Assembly (NCBI GenBank): GCA_018287875.1
Contig: JAGVVL010000002.1
Coordinates: 5,084,001-5,148,000 of the forward strand
Direction: 5' to 3'
Origin: Nigrospora sphaerica
Lineage: Eukaryota > Ascomycota > Sordariomycetes > Amphisphaeriales > Apiosporaceae
Length of the DNA stretch: 64,000 nt
A program made the position numbers and the translations under genes. Below the pieces are notes generated by a model. It searched no databases. It was not told where the DNA came from and saw nothing but the letters and a program-made list of their open reading frames with translations. Shown piece by piece: positions 37,256 to 48,770 of the stretch (its first letter is position 1; each line of letters begins with the position of its first letter).

Positions 37256-38100
37256 CTCTTCGTTCCCGATGAGTTTTCCCCTGGTCGAACCATGGACCCT
37301 CGCCGAACCGCCCAGCAAAAAATCCCAACAGGACCAACTCACCACCGTCCGTCTACTGGGCCGACAGCACCCGGATCCGTCTGGTCATCGACGGATCGAA
37401 CCTATGCCCGCATACGCTGTCTCGTACAGTGTACAGTCGGTGCCTGGGCGACGGGGCCCTCGGAGCTGCTCGAAACCTCACAGTCCAGATCCACTTTGCT
37501 CTGCCTACGCGCTTCCGCCACCAGTCACCGCACTTGCTACACAACGCAAACGGAGCTCCTCAGTGCCATTCATGACCCAAAAGAAAAAGAAGACCGCCGA
37601 TCGGCCCGGCGGGCCAGGCGGAAGGTTCCTACCCAAGGTATAAGACCAGAACGGACACCAGACGGCGGCAGAACCGTTGCAACCTGCCCTTCAAGACCGT
37701 CTCGCTCCCCTTCATTCTCTCTACACGGTTCTGAGTCGGCCAAGCCAGACGTCAGCTCGCCCAGTCACCACTCTCGAGCAGATTGACCTGCAACCGGCCC
37801 ACTATTTGCGGCAATCACCAGCCGAGCAGGTAGGCGCGTCCCCGGATCCGAGGGGCAAGGCCGTTGCCGGATACGACGTCTCCCCAGAGCACGCTCAGGG
37901 CTACACCATCTGTCTCTTCCACATCCCAGCTTAGCCCCTCACCAGACATGAACTCCCCACCGTACCATTCCCAATCCCCGTCACCACCCAAGCACGCGCA
38001 GCTGAGTTGGAGACGAGCCCTACACCTATTCTGTTTGGACCAAGTGACGCAGTTGCTCTACCTTATGGGTCCCAAGGGCGACCGCCTGGCGACACTCGTA
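37256..38100 (+). other. Unclassified repeat-island sequence upstream of the integrase remnant
   Basis: Open frames occur but none shows gag, protease or reverse transcriptase motifs. It may be the degraded 5' part of the adjacent retroelement. Confidence 0.35.
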
Positions 38101-38880
38101 GAAATGAGGACTCGGGTCATCAGAGCTGCCCACGACGACAGGGAAGAAGCTGTCGATGACTATATCCGTCTTTGCCCCCGGTGCAAGATGTCGACCAAGA
38201 CCAGATATTAACCTTGTAGCAATCTCCAGCCTGTCGTGACCAGCATGGTTCCGCTGTCGTGTTAAGCTTGGACTTCGTCATCGGGCTGCCCGTGTCGTAC
38301 GTGTATTCAGCTGCCCGTCTTCCGGACGCTTTCATCTCTGACCGCGATCCACTATTCACGTCGCCCCTGTGAACGGCACTTTGCAAGGTAGCCAACATTA
38401 TAATCTTTATGACACCAGCCCACCACCAGGCAGAAAACGGACAGGCTGAGCGTACCATCCAGACCTTGGAAGTTAGCCTCCCATCCATCATGGGTGCTGG
38501 GTGAGACTTCGCGGAAGGGGAAGACTACGCAGATCACGTGGTACACAGTTTGAACACCTCCAACTCGGCCGCCACGCGACGCTCGCCACACGAAATACTC
38601 CACGGCCGCCAATCCAAGACAATCCTGCCAGTGAGCGGACCTTTACCCTCTCCAGGCGCCCTATAACAAGAAGGCGTCGACAAGTACATCATCGATAAGA
38701 TATACCGTCACGCACTTATCAAACACCAGGTTCAACAGACGTTCTGCAGACACTACCTTGTCAGCTGGCTGCCTTATCCCGCGGACCATCGTACCTGAAA
38801 ACCGGACGCCATAATGAAGATGGACGTCCCGCTACTGCTGCGTAAATACCACGGAGGAGAAAGACGAGCGTGGAAAAAGG
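38040..38880 (+). pseudogene. Decayed Ty3/gypsy retrotransposon integrase with chromodomain
   Basis: Broken over several frames with stops, but the integrase order can be read. First comes an HHCC-like zinc finger (AAHDDREE...CPRCKMSTKTRY), then LDFVIGLPVS with the first catalytic Asp near 38270. FISDRDPLFTSPL follows with the second Asp, then TPAHHQAENGQAERTIQTLE with the catalytic Glu near 38440. Next are SPHEILHGRQ and a chromodomain-like FCRHYLVSWLPYPADHRT near 38735-38800. A TGA replaces the Trp expected after TSPL. These are hallmarks of chromovirus-type Ty3/gypsy elements of fungi. No reverse transcriptase or RNase H was found nearby, and no LTR pair could be assigned. Not functional. 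Confidence 0.72.
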
Positions 38881-39286
38881 AAGTGCCTACCTCGTTACAA
38901 CTCGCGCAGGACACAGCGCAAAAAGTCTCCTACGCATTATAACTACATGTGTAGGACACAGTGCAGGCCTTACACAATCACAGGACACGACATTACTTAC
39001 CCTATTTGCTATTTCTATCGACGTTTTCCCCCATGGCACTTCCCCGCCTGAAGAACCACGAGCATGTTAGAGCAGCATCGGCTGGCACGTTTATATCGCT
39101 TTATCGCGAGGACAAACGAGGGAGCTCCGTTAGCCCAAAACTCAAACATCCCAATTTACCACCGTCGTTTGATAATAGCAAATATTCAGGTTTATTAACA
39201 CCGGAGGGTTTCCCCCAGCATTCCACCTCGAGGGCAGACGCGTTTGTATACACCTACTTGCACCTTCCCTCCTACCTGCCTTCTCC
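38881..39286. other. Repeat-island spacer
   Basis: No gene recognised between the integrase remnant and the tandem repeats. Confidence 0.45.
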
Positions 39287-39809
39287 CCAATCAACCCACC
39301 TTACTACTAACCCATCCATCTCCATCCTCCCGCTCTGCCCTTATACAAACAGATCCATCCTGCAAAGCTCCTTGCCGCGCAAACTACACATCATCACGCG
39401 AACAGGACGGTCCCAGTGGCGTTACAGTCCTAGCGACATCGCAGGCATTATATCCCTACCAACATCAACCCACCCTACTACAAACCCTTCCATCTCCATT
39501 CTCACCTTCTACACTTCCCCAAAACATATTCGTCCTGCAAAGCTCCCCATCAAGCAAACTGCACATCATTGCGCGAACCGGACGGTCCTCGTGACATTAC
39601 AGTCCCAACGGTGTCACAGTGAACATTCCCCTACTAACATCACTCCATCACCCACTACAAACCCATCCATCTCCATCCTCCCGCTCTGCCCTTATATAAA
39701 CAGATCCATCCTGTAAAGCTCTTCATTGCGCGAACTACACATCATCACGCGAATAGGACGGTCCTAATGACGTTATAGTCCTAGCGACATCGCAGGCATT
39801 ATATCCCTA
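39287..39809 (+). repeat. Three tandem copies of a ~174-bp unit
   Basis: Copies at about 39287-39458, 39459-39633 and 39634-39809 (172, 175 and 176 bp). Each contains ACCCATCCATCTCC (or close), a TTATA(C/T)AAACAGATCC-like block (diverged in copy 2), CGCGAACAGGACGGTCC and, in copies 1 and 3, AGTCCTAGCGACATCGCAGG. A fourth copy starts at 39810 but fades after a few bases. The array ends about 75 bp before the ATG of the broken helicase gene. Confidence 0.85.
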
Positions 39810-40167
39810 CCAACAGCACCCTGTCACCCTATCATTTTGTCATCGTTTCCCCGTCAATCCGTCGGCAACGCGCTAGCAATTCGCCATGCCTCCTGCCCAG
39901 TCTTGGAGGCCCACTGTGGCTGACCTCAACTATGACCCGCCTCAGATGCACACCCGAGCCTGTCGTCGTTGCATTGGTCACCTGTTGGAGAACTGGCCCG
40001 TTCTCAATATCGAGAAGCTAGTGATCGACTGCAGCTAGTATGCCGCATCCAAGGATAGATGCCGGCTGTGCTGTGAGCGCAACAAGCCTTGCAATGGCGT
40101 ATGTACACTGTCGACGTGTTGGTGCATTGCTGACGATCCGCAGACTCCCTCTGGTATGGTCGGCGAC

Positions 40168-40221
40168 TGGCTCTTATATCACATCTGGCTCTTATATCAC
40201 ACCTGGCTCTTATGTCGCACC
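40168..40221 (+). repeat. Three tandem copies of an 18-bp unit
   Basis: TGGCTCTTATATCACACC-type unit, three times, in frame within the broken helicase gene; read in the downstream frame it encodes GSYITS/GSYITP/GSYVAP. Confidence 0.85.
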
Positions 40222-43084
40222 TGCCGAGTATTTCATCATGGAGTCGGCAAACTAGACAACCGCCGAGCGGTTGACGGCGAAGCACGCTCTTCGACTTTAT
40301 GCCGCTGTCATGGGCAACTTGGGCCTGCTGGACGCTATCCTGTGCTCGTTCGGTGAACAGCCCATTTCGGAAATGGACCTGCCCAAATATTTTGAGCACA
40401 CCCGAGCAGCCGGCTTCTTCGCCCAGCAGCACGATCAGGCCCTCGACAATTGGTACCACACGTCCAAACACTCAGGACAGCAGGCGGAATCTACCACCGA
40501 ACTTGAGATGCAGGCTGAGTTGACACCCACAGTCCTGCAGGATGGCTGCCCGCAGGACATCAAGAAGTACGCCATTGTGGAGCAAAAGAAGGCCACCAGG
40601 TCTTGGTTCCAAACCGCCAGCGGAGCCACTACATTATATCATTCCAGCATGGACTACTCGATGTTGCTGGCGGTCTCCTACCGATATGGCACCGACGGTC
40701 GAGTCATCTCACGCAAGAACAGACTTTGGAAGCCCATGCCCTACACCCGTGACTACGTTACCCGGCTTGGCAACCCGGCCTACTTCGGCACACGCACGTG
40801 CGTCCAGATACACAGGGCTGAGTACAGTTACGGATATATGCACATCAAAACCTCGTTCAAGCGCCATCAGTGTGACACGGGCCCGACGATTGCGAACATT
40901 GTCCTGTCGTCTTTATACGTGACCGTCCTGGACAGGTCCTTGCGCGAGATTTCCCGACAAGATGCCCCAGCCTTCTTGACAACCATGATGGGACACGACG
41001 TGACTGAGACCCCCGGTTGCATTGTCGTGATCGACTTGGACTTCGACGAGGGTAAGGCCAGGACCATGTTTCGAACGAGCAGCATCGCGGCGGTCGACAA
41101 ACACACATCAGACCGTCTCCCAGCTATCGCAGCCCTCGATGAGAACCTGAACAAATCGGACGTCCCATGCACTATCAGGATCATTTCCTCTATGGCCCAC
41201 CGTGACCTGCCTGAGAAAATGATCGACTTCGCGGAACTGTCGGATCAAGCCAGGGAGACAAGCCCCTACCACCTCCTGACAAGCAGAGGCCAAGGCAACG
41301 CAGTCATCGCTTCTGCGGCACATATGGTGGAACCTGACGTCGCGTTCAACAGGGAGACGTACAAGATTCATGAGGCAGCAGTCACTTACTTCGCTGACCC
41401 CGAGGAACGATCCGTCCGTCTTGCTACGCCGCATATTAAAATTATATGTTCAAGGAAGGCAAGGTAGCCGCCCTCTCCCGGCGGCCCCCATACACATTCT
41501 GGGCTGGCCTGCCTAACCGAGTGATCAACGGTACCAGCATGTCCGGCCTGATGATCCTAACACAGCCCACAGAGGTCGACAAACTCCCGAAGGTGATGGA
41601 AAGGTTCCAAATCGAGCTGATTGATCCGAGGATACCTTGGAAGGCGCCAACTCCCGGGTTAAACCTGCGACAATCGGAGATAGCAGCGCGCGTTACAAAG
41701 GTCCTGCAAGACTGGATACACTACGATCGCGAAACGGCCCCACGAGACATGACGCAGTGTCAACATCCACTTTGGACGGGATGAGGTCTTGTTTCCAGTA
41801 TCCGTCGATGGCTCACCCGCGGAGGACGCAGCAAGGGAGGACATGCGCGATCAGTATATATTCCGCAACGCCGCGGAGCTCCTCCCAAAACGCAAAGCCA
41901 ACGGACAGCCTAGGGAATCAAAAATAGAGCACGAAGCGCGCGTCGCGGAGTGCGTTACGGAGAACATTGCCCTCCTTCTATATACTCCCACGGAAATCAC
42001 CGTGTGTCCGCGTATGAACGCAGTACTAATCCCGACACCGACCCCCTCCTACCCTCGGCGAGCACATATACTTCGTCAACAAACCAATCAACCCCTCCAT
42101 GCGGAATATATTCGGGAAGGACGCCAACGCATGGAAATCGACTTCCCGGATATGGAGCTGCCCAACAGGCTCGATAAAGACATCCACGACAGGAGAAAGC
42201 ACATGGAAAGGTATGCGTTCCGGACCATTATCCATCGCGGCGACTCGGACGAGACCCTGCGGGCGGAGCTTGACAGTATCACACGAGTCACGGAAACCGG
42301 CGGGGAACACCTCGTCCCGTGCCAGGACATGGCGTACTGGTGGTTGTAGCCGCACGGCCGAGTGCAGATGTGAGACATCACCGGCCTCTCCTCAGGCCTG
42401 GCCCATTTGCGAAACAGACTCGCCGGGAAGACATACAAGCAGGCAGCTTCCGCCGATACCTCTGCCCCCGATAACGCCGAGACTTATACCAACGAGGGCA
42501 ACAAGACCAAGGTCAGCAACGGTACCGACACCAAGGCTGGTGACGACACCAGCGTCGAGGATGGCAAGAACGGAAAGACTGACGGCAACGCCAAGGTGGA
42601 GGAGATTGCCGTACCGTAGGAGGATTTCATCACGATCCCCAAGGAGCTCTCCGATCATTGGGTCAAACTGTGCGACATGCTCGACGAGGACCAAAGGGGA
42701 TTGTTTGCCGCTGTATTCGACACTCCATTTGGCCAGCTTATTGTCTCTGGGTATCCCGGATCCGGCAAGACCAGCACTATCGCGTTGATGGTCCTCACCA
42801 TGATGTCCGCCCCGATTGACAAGGCACTGCAGGACAAGTGGACCAGCGAGAGCAGAAAGTACTCGCAGCCAGAGGTACCGAAGACGCTGGTCGCAGACCT
42901 TGTGACACCGGATTCGGGAGCTCCGCTTGACGAGCCATCGGGCAACCAAGAGACTGAGGCAGCCGGACACCGAAGAGCCCCAGGCCGACGTGCAGGACCC
43001 ACCGCCCGTACCGGAACCTCACTTACGACGGCCCAGAGTGGCACTTTGCCAAAGGTCAATTTTTGATTCTTTCAACCCACCCTC

Positions 43085-43255
43085 TCAGCGTCCTCGCATA
43101 CTCGAGTGTCCTCGCATACTTATATGCTATCGCGCGAGTCTTTATATGCTCTCGTGAGCGTCCTCGCATACTTATATGCTCTCGCGCGCGTCCTTATATG
43201 CTCTCGTTCGCGTCCTCTTATACTCTCGAGTGTCCTCACACACTCTCGAGTTGCC
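43085..43255 (+). repeat. Degenerate CTCGCATACTTATATG-like repeats
   Basis: Around eight irregular copies of a roughly 20-26 bp unit alternating CTCG and TTATATG, lying between motifs I and Ia of the broken helicase gene. Probably a non-coding insertion or intron with repeat expansion. Confidence 0.6.
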
Positions 43256-44516
43256 TTTTATATGTCCCTCTCTTACGCACCTTGAAACTTTTCGTGCGCT
43301 TACCTTTAAAAAATTGAAGGGGGACCAGTACTCACGTACCGCAACACGCCATAGCCACTCTCGTTGTCATCACCCCAAACAACAAACAGCTTGATGACAA
43401 CGCGACCGTCTTACACCGAAAAGCGGTCGACACGGGCCCCCAACTCAATATTTATACACACCTTGACGCCCAGGGCGGCCCAGTCGGCAATCCGGGACCT
43501 CATCGACACTCGCGCCGACAGCTTTGAAGAAGGCATTCAGCCGAAGGATCTACTCGATGCCTAACAGGTACTCCTCGATGTCGTACGAGACACAGATGAG
43601 CGGAATGGACGAAGGTGAAGGCTGTCGAGGAATTTGGCATCCATGAATGGGTCCGTCGGGTGCTGGAAGACGATTCCATCCAGGACGTCAAAGAATTCAA
43701 CGCTCTGCGCTTATATCTCCAATTTGATCCGGACCACTACTGGTCGACATGTTATAAGGACTGCCTCAAGCTACTCCGCGAGATCACGTTCCGTGATCTG
43801 CAATAACGCCGACATTATCCTTTATACACCCGTGGTCGCCGAGGTTATATCCAAGAGCAAGTCCTAGCAGCTTATACCAACTGCCGTCTGGGTTGACGAA
43901 GCTTACCGCGTCGTCGACATGGCCGGCCAGACCGAGCATCGGGTTGGTAGCAGCATCAGGAACCAAGCGCACGGCATGTTCATCAAGAACCTGGTGTGGA
44001 TGTTGTTCCGAATCGGCGTTTGCCCAGGACCACCCATTGAAGACACCAAGGGCGAAGGAGAGAACCCCGGACAAAGGCAGCGTTGCAGCATCATGGTCGT
44101 GTCGATGTACTCTGAGGTCGTCTCGCTACTCAAGATCCTGATCGCGAGCATCCCGATCCACGCAGTCTGCCACGATCTTATATCTATCCGCATAGTAGAG
44201 GAGACCATAGGTGGCGAAGCTGACATCATCACACCTCTCCCGCGCTCTGCGAAGGTCGGGTTTATGGCGGAGGAACCTCGGATGAACGTGGCCCTTTTAC
44301 GCGCACGACTTTGCCAGATCACCATGCTCAACTTAGGAGCCCCCCAAGAACCTGGCCGCCGCCGACCCCAGGCGTCGCCTGATACTCGGTCTTATAGCCC
44401 ACACCAGGGATCGCGCCAGCCACACGGAGATCGAAGGTGAAGCTTGGAGAGATGTGTGTTCTCACTGCTTCACGCCACACAGAGGCAAATGCAGCGAGGG
44501 CCTCAACCGCGACACC

Positions 44517-44560
44517 TGCAAGAAGCAGCACCACACCTGCAAGAAGCAGCACCACACCTG
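44517..44560 (+). repeat. 21-bp in-frame duplication
   Basis: Two adjacent copies of a 21-bp unit encode TCKKQHH twice in the Cys/His-rich tail of the broken helicase gene. Confidence 0.85.
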
Positions 44561-45207
44561 GAAGTGCAGATCGCGGACGGCAAGGCCTATGTCGCAGACT
44601 ACGGAAGGCCCCAATCTCAATAAGGCGATCCCTCTCGTGCCTATGGGCGACGCCGCTTACCGTCCCGCAAAGACGGGCAAACTGACACATAACCAGCGCG
44701 CGAACCTGCACGAAGTCGGCCCCGTCATTCCCGAAAATTTGGATCAATCCAGAGATGCACGAGCCGCCAAGTTCGTTGGCACTCGACAACGCGTCAAGGA
44801 CGACCGTAACGCAGAATACTAGAAGCATAAGAAGGAAGACAAGACCGTGAAACGGGACGACGTTGTGCTCGATAGACCAACCGCGTTCTTCAAGCCCGAG
44901 GAACGAGAGCGCCTCATTCGGACTCTGCGGACCGAATCCCTGAACCGCGAGGCAGCTGAGGAAGACAAGCGCGAGCAGATTGAGGAACAGGAGGTCAACG
45001 AGGCTCACGAGGAGGCAAACGCCTCGCACAAGGACTATCACCAGTCTAGTGACGACAGGCTTACAAACACAATCCGTACAACAAAATCACATGGTCGCGA
45101 CTGATGACGACAGCGCCTACTGATATGGCTTTTGCTTGGGATGGACTGATTCATTGAGGGCATCACGAGGATGCGATCTCTGGACGAGGGGAAATTTTCA
45201 CGCGACC

Positions 45208-45380
45208 ACTGGCCCCTCAGTAGCTAACCCCTAGCCCAGATCTCACCTAGAGACTGGGGATGGCTTCTTCCATCATGGCAATTGAACTGGCTCACGTCTA
45301 GACTACTTGGCCCTACAACCATGTTCCTACCATGAGTTGCTTCTTTTCCCCGATGTTCCTGTTGCCTGTGATACTGTTAG
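45208..45380 (+). repeat. Right copy of the ~175-bp direct repeat (copy B)
   Basis: Same orientation as 37070-37255 and similar over nearly all its length. It ends where an HSP70-like fragment begins. Confidence 0.7.
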
Positions 45381-45381
45381 T

Positions 45382-45437
45382 CAAGTCCACCGCTGGTGAC
45401 ACTCAGATAGGTGGTGAGGACTTCGACAACTGCCTAA
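45382..45437 (+). pseudogene. HSP70 gene fragment
   Basis: 56 bp matching HSP70 exon 3 (35368-35423) with about 8 mismatches, mostly at third positions. It translates VKSTAGDTQIGGEDFDNC, against [18 protein letters not shown] in the intact gene. The Ser form (VKSTAGD) is found in other HSP70s, so the source may be a paralogue. Confidence 0.75.
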
Positions 45438-45450
45438 TTACTTCTACGTT

Positions 45451-46065
45451 CTGATCTGCAATGAGTGAGTGATGTCTCTTGAAGATCTGGCGGATCAACT
45501 ACGACGGCGCTGGATAGGTTGCGGTGAAACGTCCTTAGGAGGCCTGTCGATGTAGGTATCACGGCCAGTCGGGTGAGCCTCGCGTATATGTTCTAGGTCT
45601 ATATGGCTCGGTTCACGCCATCAGCCCGGATTTCCGCCTCGGTGGGCTGCTCTCACTACGTTGTTTAGTGTTGTGCCGTTCGGACAGGGTAGATAAGAGA
45701 AGTTGTGAACTGTCGGATTTGTTAAGCACTGTACCCTCTAACAACGTCGTTTAGCTCATGCAGGAGTAGACAGCTCGGCGCCAAGCGCCAAATGCGCTCA
45801 GGGGATGGGCTTGCGATGGCTTGGATTTTCAAACCGGCCGTCCGTAAATAGGCATACGGGAGGTCACCAGATGGCACGAGGGAAACGATGGGCCCAAGTA
45901 TTTGTACTATATACTCTGCATCGACAAATCGCTTTTGTGGGAACAGAGACCTCACTACCGGCGTTGTTATATGGTTTCTTCAGACACGTTGTACCTGTCC
46001 CGTCCCAAGGTCGTCCGTCTTAGCGGTAGTACCTTCAGAGGATTCTTTGCCCGTCTTTCCCCGAC
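45451..46065. other. Spacer between repeat island and YME2
   Basis: No gene recognised. The repeat island appears to end here. Confidence 0.5.
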
Positions 46066-48770
46066 TTAATACTCGCTGCCGATGACCTTCTTCAGTTTGG
46101 CCATCTCCGTCTCGAAGCCGTCAACCTTGACCTGGCTGGCTTGCAGCTTGGTCAGCAGATACTTGACCCTACCTGCCGCCTCGCTCGGTTGCTTGGGCAA
46201 GGCCCCCAGAATGGCCAACTCGTTCTCGACCTTGTCGATGGTTTTGCTCTCGATCTTGGTCAACTCGGTCAGGACGGCGAGTTCCATCTTGGCCGAGAGC
46301 GCCGCATCCTGCGTTAGCTGGGCGAAAGCAGCCTGGTGCACAGGCTTTCCGGCCGTGATCTTATAGGGTCGGCCGTTGGCACTTTTGACTGTGATCAACT
46401 CGGCGTTGGCCAGGCCCTCGAGGGCGGCCTCGCCGTCTGGTGCCGTCAGCGACGACGCAAAGGTGTTGGACAGCAGGACCTCGTTGTAGCGCAGAGACTC
46501 GCTCGAGGCAAGTGCTTTGATAAGATACCAAGCCTGCTCGACGGACCAGTGCTTGTTAGCCTCTCCTGACGGCTTGCTATTCCCTCCCAAAAGGAACATC
46601 TTCAGGATCTCGGACGATGTCTGGTCCCGGATTTCGGCGACGGCACGTTTCGGACTTTGCCCGGCCCGCAGCCGCCGTGCCAGGAACTCAAGGTCCGTCA
46701 GCCGACCACCCAGAGTGCCAATGCAGTCGTCCAGCTCCCCAAGATCGATGCTGCCCTTGGGCTGGGGCGGTTTCAACTCGGGCTCATCCAAACCCTTGAA
46801 ACAACTGTCAGCTACCGGGCTACCTGCGAGGGCCACGTACGGGGGAAAGATAGTGCTCACCTGTTCAATGACGGTAACCGGCTCATCATTCCCCTCCAGA
46901 TGGCTCAGGACGAACTGCTTGGCCACCTCAGGCGAGAGGTCGCCCAGGGATACCTGCCGGAACACGCGGTCGGGAAGAGACTTGGACAGCGACTTCGAGT
47001 ATGATGTGTCGTTAGTGAGGAAGATGACGTGCGCGATGTTGGCCTGCACAAGGGCAGCGGCCCACTCGGCGATCTTATCGTAGACAATGCTGTTCCCTTC
47101 AGTCTTGTGGAGGAAGTTATCAATCACTACCACGGCCCGCTTCTCGGGGTGGCTTTCGAGATAGGCGTCGACGGGGAGGGTGGCGTCTGCGTCGTGTTTC
47201 TTGCGGTGCGACACGTCGATTTCGCCCAACGCGGATGCCGTCGTGGCCAGGATCTTCTGGAGCTGTGATTCGAGCGTCTCTGAGAAGCCGGCTTTGACGC
47301 CGGTCGTGCCCTGCACGGCGAGGTCGATCATGCTGCTCATGCTGTTGGCCCACGAGAAGATGGGGCGGTACCCAACCTGGGCAGCCATTTGCTTGATAAT
47401 CGCCGATTCTCCCCGCGCTTCGACGATGGGTTTACAGTCGAGAACCAGCACTTGGCCGCGGCCCTTCAGGGCTTGCTCGGTGACGAGCTCCTTCTTACCC
47501 GAGCCCCGCGGGCCTTGAACAACGATGAAAGTTTCGGCCGTCTCCATGAGCCATTTCCGGATTTGCTCGATCAGATCTTTCCGGTGGCTCCAGACGGCAT
47601 TGAGACCGGCTTGATCCGACTTGTCCCGACGGAAAGTGAAGATGTCCGACGTCTGTCGGCGAATCCACCGGTAGAGCTTGCTGTTGCTCAGACGGAAAGT
47701 TTGCTGAACGTGGGCCTTGACAAAAAAGTTACGGATGGGGTCGAAGACAACGACGGTGATGCCGGTGAGAAGGGCAACGAGAACGGGAATGACGATCCGG
47801 GGGTGGTTCGTGACCCAATTCCAAAACTGGTATCCCTTGGCACGTTGTTCGTACGACATTCGTAGCTTGGTGCCGTTCTTGCCTCCGCCGCTCTCGGCGG
47901 GAACCACAAAGCCATGGAGGCAGTTGCGAGCCATGATGGCATCACGAACCAGGGCGAAGTCGACGTATGCGTACTTGGGAACGACCTTGGAATCAAAGGG
48001 CTGTGAAGTGATTTCGGCAATCTTGCCATAGCGTCGGAAGATGCTGTACAGATCCTCCTGCGACAGTTCGACGGCCTCCTCGCCGGGGTTCTTTGGCACG
48101 AACTCGACCCTGAGCCGGGAAAAGGGGAAGCGGTGCAAGTCCTCCAGCCAGGGCACACCTTTGACCAGGCCGGCCTGGACGCCCCGAAAGGGGCTGAAAA
48201 TGGGCTTGATGGGCTGCTTGGCAAGGCGCTCAGCGACGGCCGCCTCGACTTCCTTGACCGACAAGTCCTTGGGGTGTGAGAACTTGACAAAGGCCCCGCC
48301 GTCTTTCAGGCGAGGTAGGATCTCGGTAACGCTTATATCAAGCGTATTGGGAATGGCACGCTTCACCATCTTGATGGGGTCCATGAGGCCCAGGCTGGGG
48401 CTGCGGAAACGCTTCAGCAGCTCCGACAAATCCCTGTCGGCGCTCTGCCATGGTGCTCGGAGAATGCCCGTGAGCTTCAGGGGAAACAGGTCTGGGTCCT
48501 TTGTCAGCTACGTGCTATCCTTTCCCGTGACGTCGAAGGAACGGGGTGGCTTGGCTTACTGTCAATCCACAGGATGGATTCGTTCGAGCCGGCCGTAATG
48601 TGGCCCGACTTCTCATCGCCCGTCGTGCTCTCCCAAGCTTTGGCATGGCATGCCCAGGGGTGGCGCAACAGACGCGAAGACTGAAGGGTCGGACGAAGCA
48701 GCAGTTGTGGCTGCGGGTGCCGCAGGCCAGGCAAACCCGTTGGGCCCAGGCCCGCTCGGCGCGAAATCAT
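46066..48770 (-). CDS. YME2: Yme2, mitochondrial inner-membrane escape protein (RNA12 domain)
   Basis: Inner-membrane protein involved in mtDNA maintenance and nucleoid structure. Two exons on the minus strand, 48770-48560 and 48491-46066, with a 68-bp phase-1 intron (GTAAGC...CCCAG), give 878 residues. The splice rebuilds SILWIDNLFPLKLTGILRAPW, a conserved block. The N-terminus is Arg-rich and free of acidic residues (MISRRAGLGPTGLPG...), a credible mitochondrial presequence. An RRM-like domain lies near residues 195-280 (LRVEFVPKN, YAYVDFALVRDA). One transmembrane segment (VIPVLVALLTGITVVVF) sits near 305-322. A P-loop NTPase core follows with GPRGSGKKE near residue 400. The C-terminal coiled coil ends in KLKKVIGSEY. 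Length and order match fungal Yme2. Confidence 0.94.

Larger units (their letters stand above)
39886..45104 (+). pseudogene. Broken multi-domain gene: Cys-rich N-terminus plus UPF1-like SF1 helicase
   Basis: A 5.2-kb reading unit, degraded by frame changes and stops, readable in order. ATG at 39886 opens MPPAQSWRPTVADLNYDPPQ and a Cys-rich block (TRACRRC...DRCRLCCERNKPC). A long region follows in one frame (40271-41440) without recognised domain. Helicase motif I is GYPGSGKTST (42749-42778), motif Ia TLVVITPNNKQLDDN (43357-43401), motif II VWVDEAYRVVDM (DEA box 43895-43903), and motifs V/VI GGEADIITPLPRS...RMNVALLRAR (near 44210-44320). This is the UPF1/NAM7 pattern of SF1B helicases. A Cys/His-rich tail (CSHCFTPHRGKC, TCKKQHH twice) and a charged coiled-coil-like end follow. 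In-frame stops are TAG at 40036, 40253, 42347, 42617, 43865 and 44820, and one TGA at 42371. Some frame changes may be introns, e.g. GTATGT at 40099. Probably non-functional; family unnamed. Confidence 0.68.

Noticed and set aside
39287..39809. CRISPR-like array
   Set aside because: Only three long, nearly contiguous units without spacers, in a eukaryote; they are plain tandem repeats.
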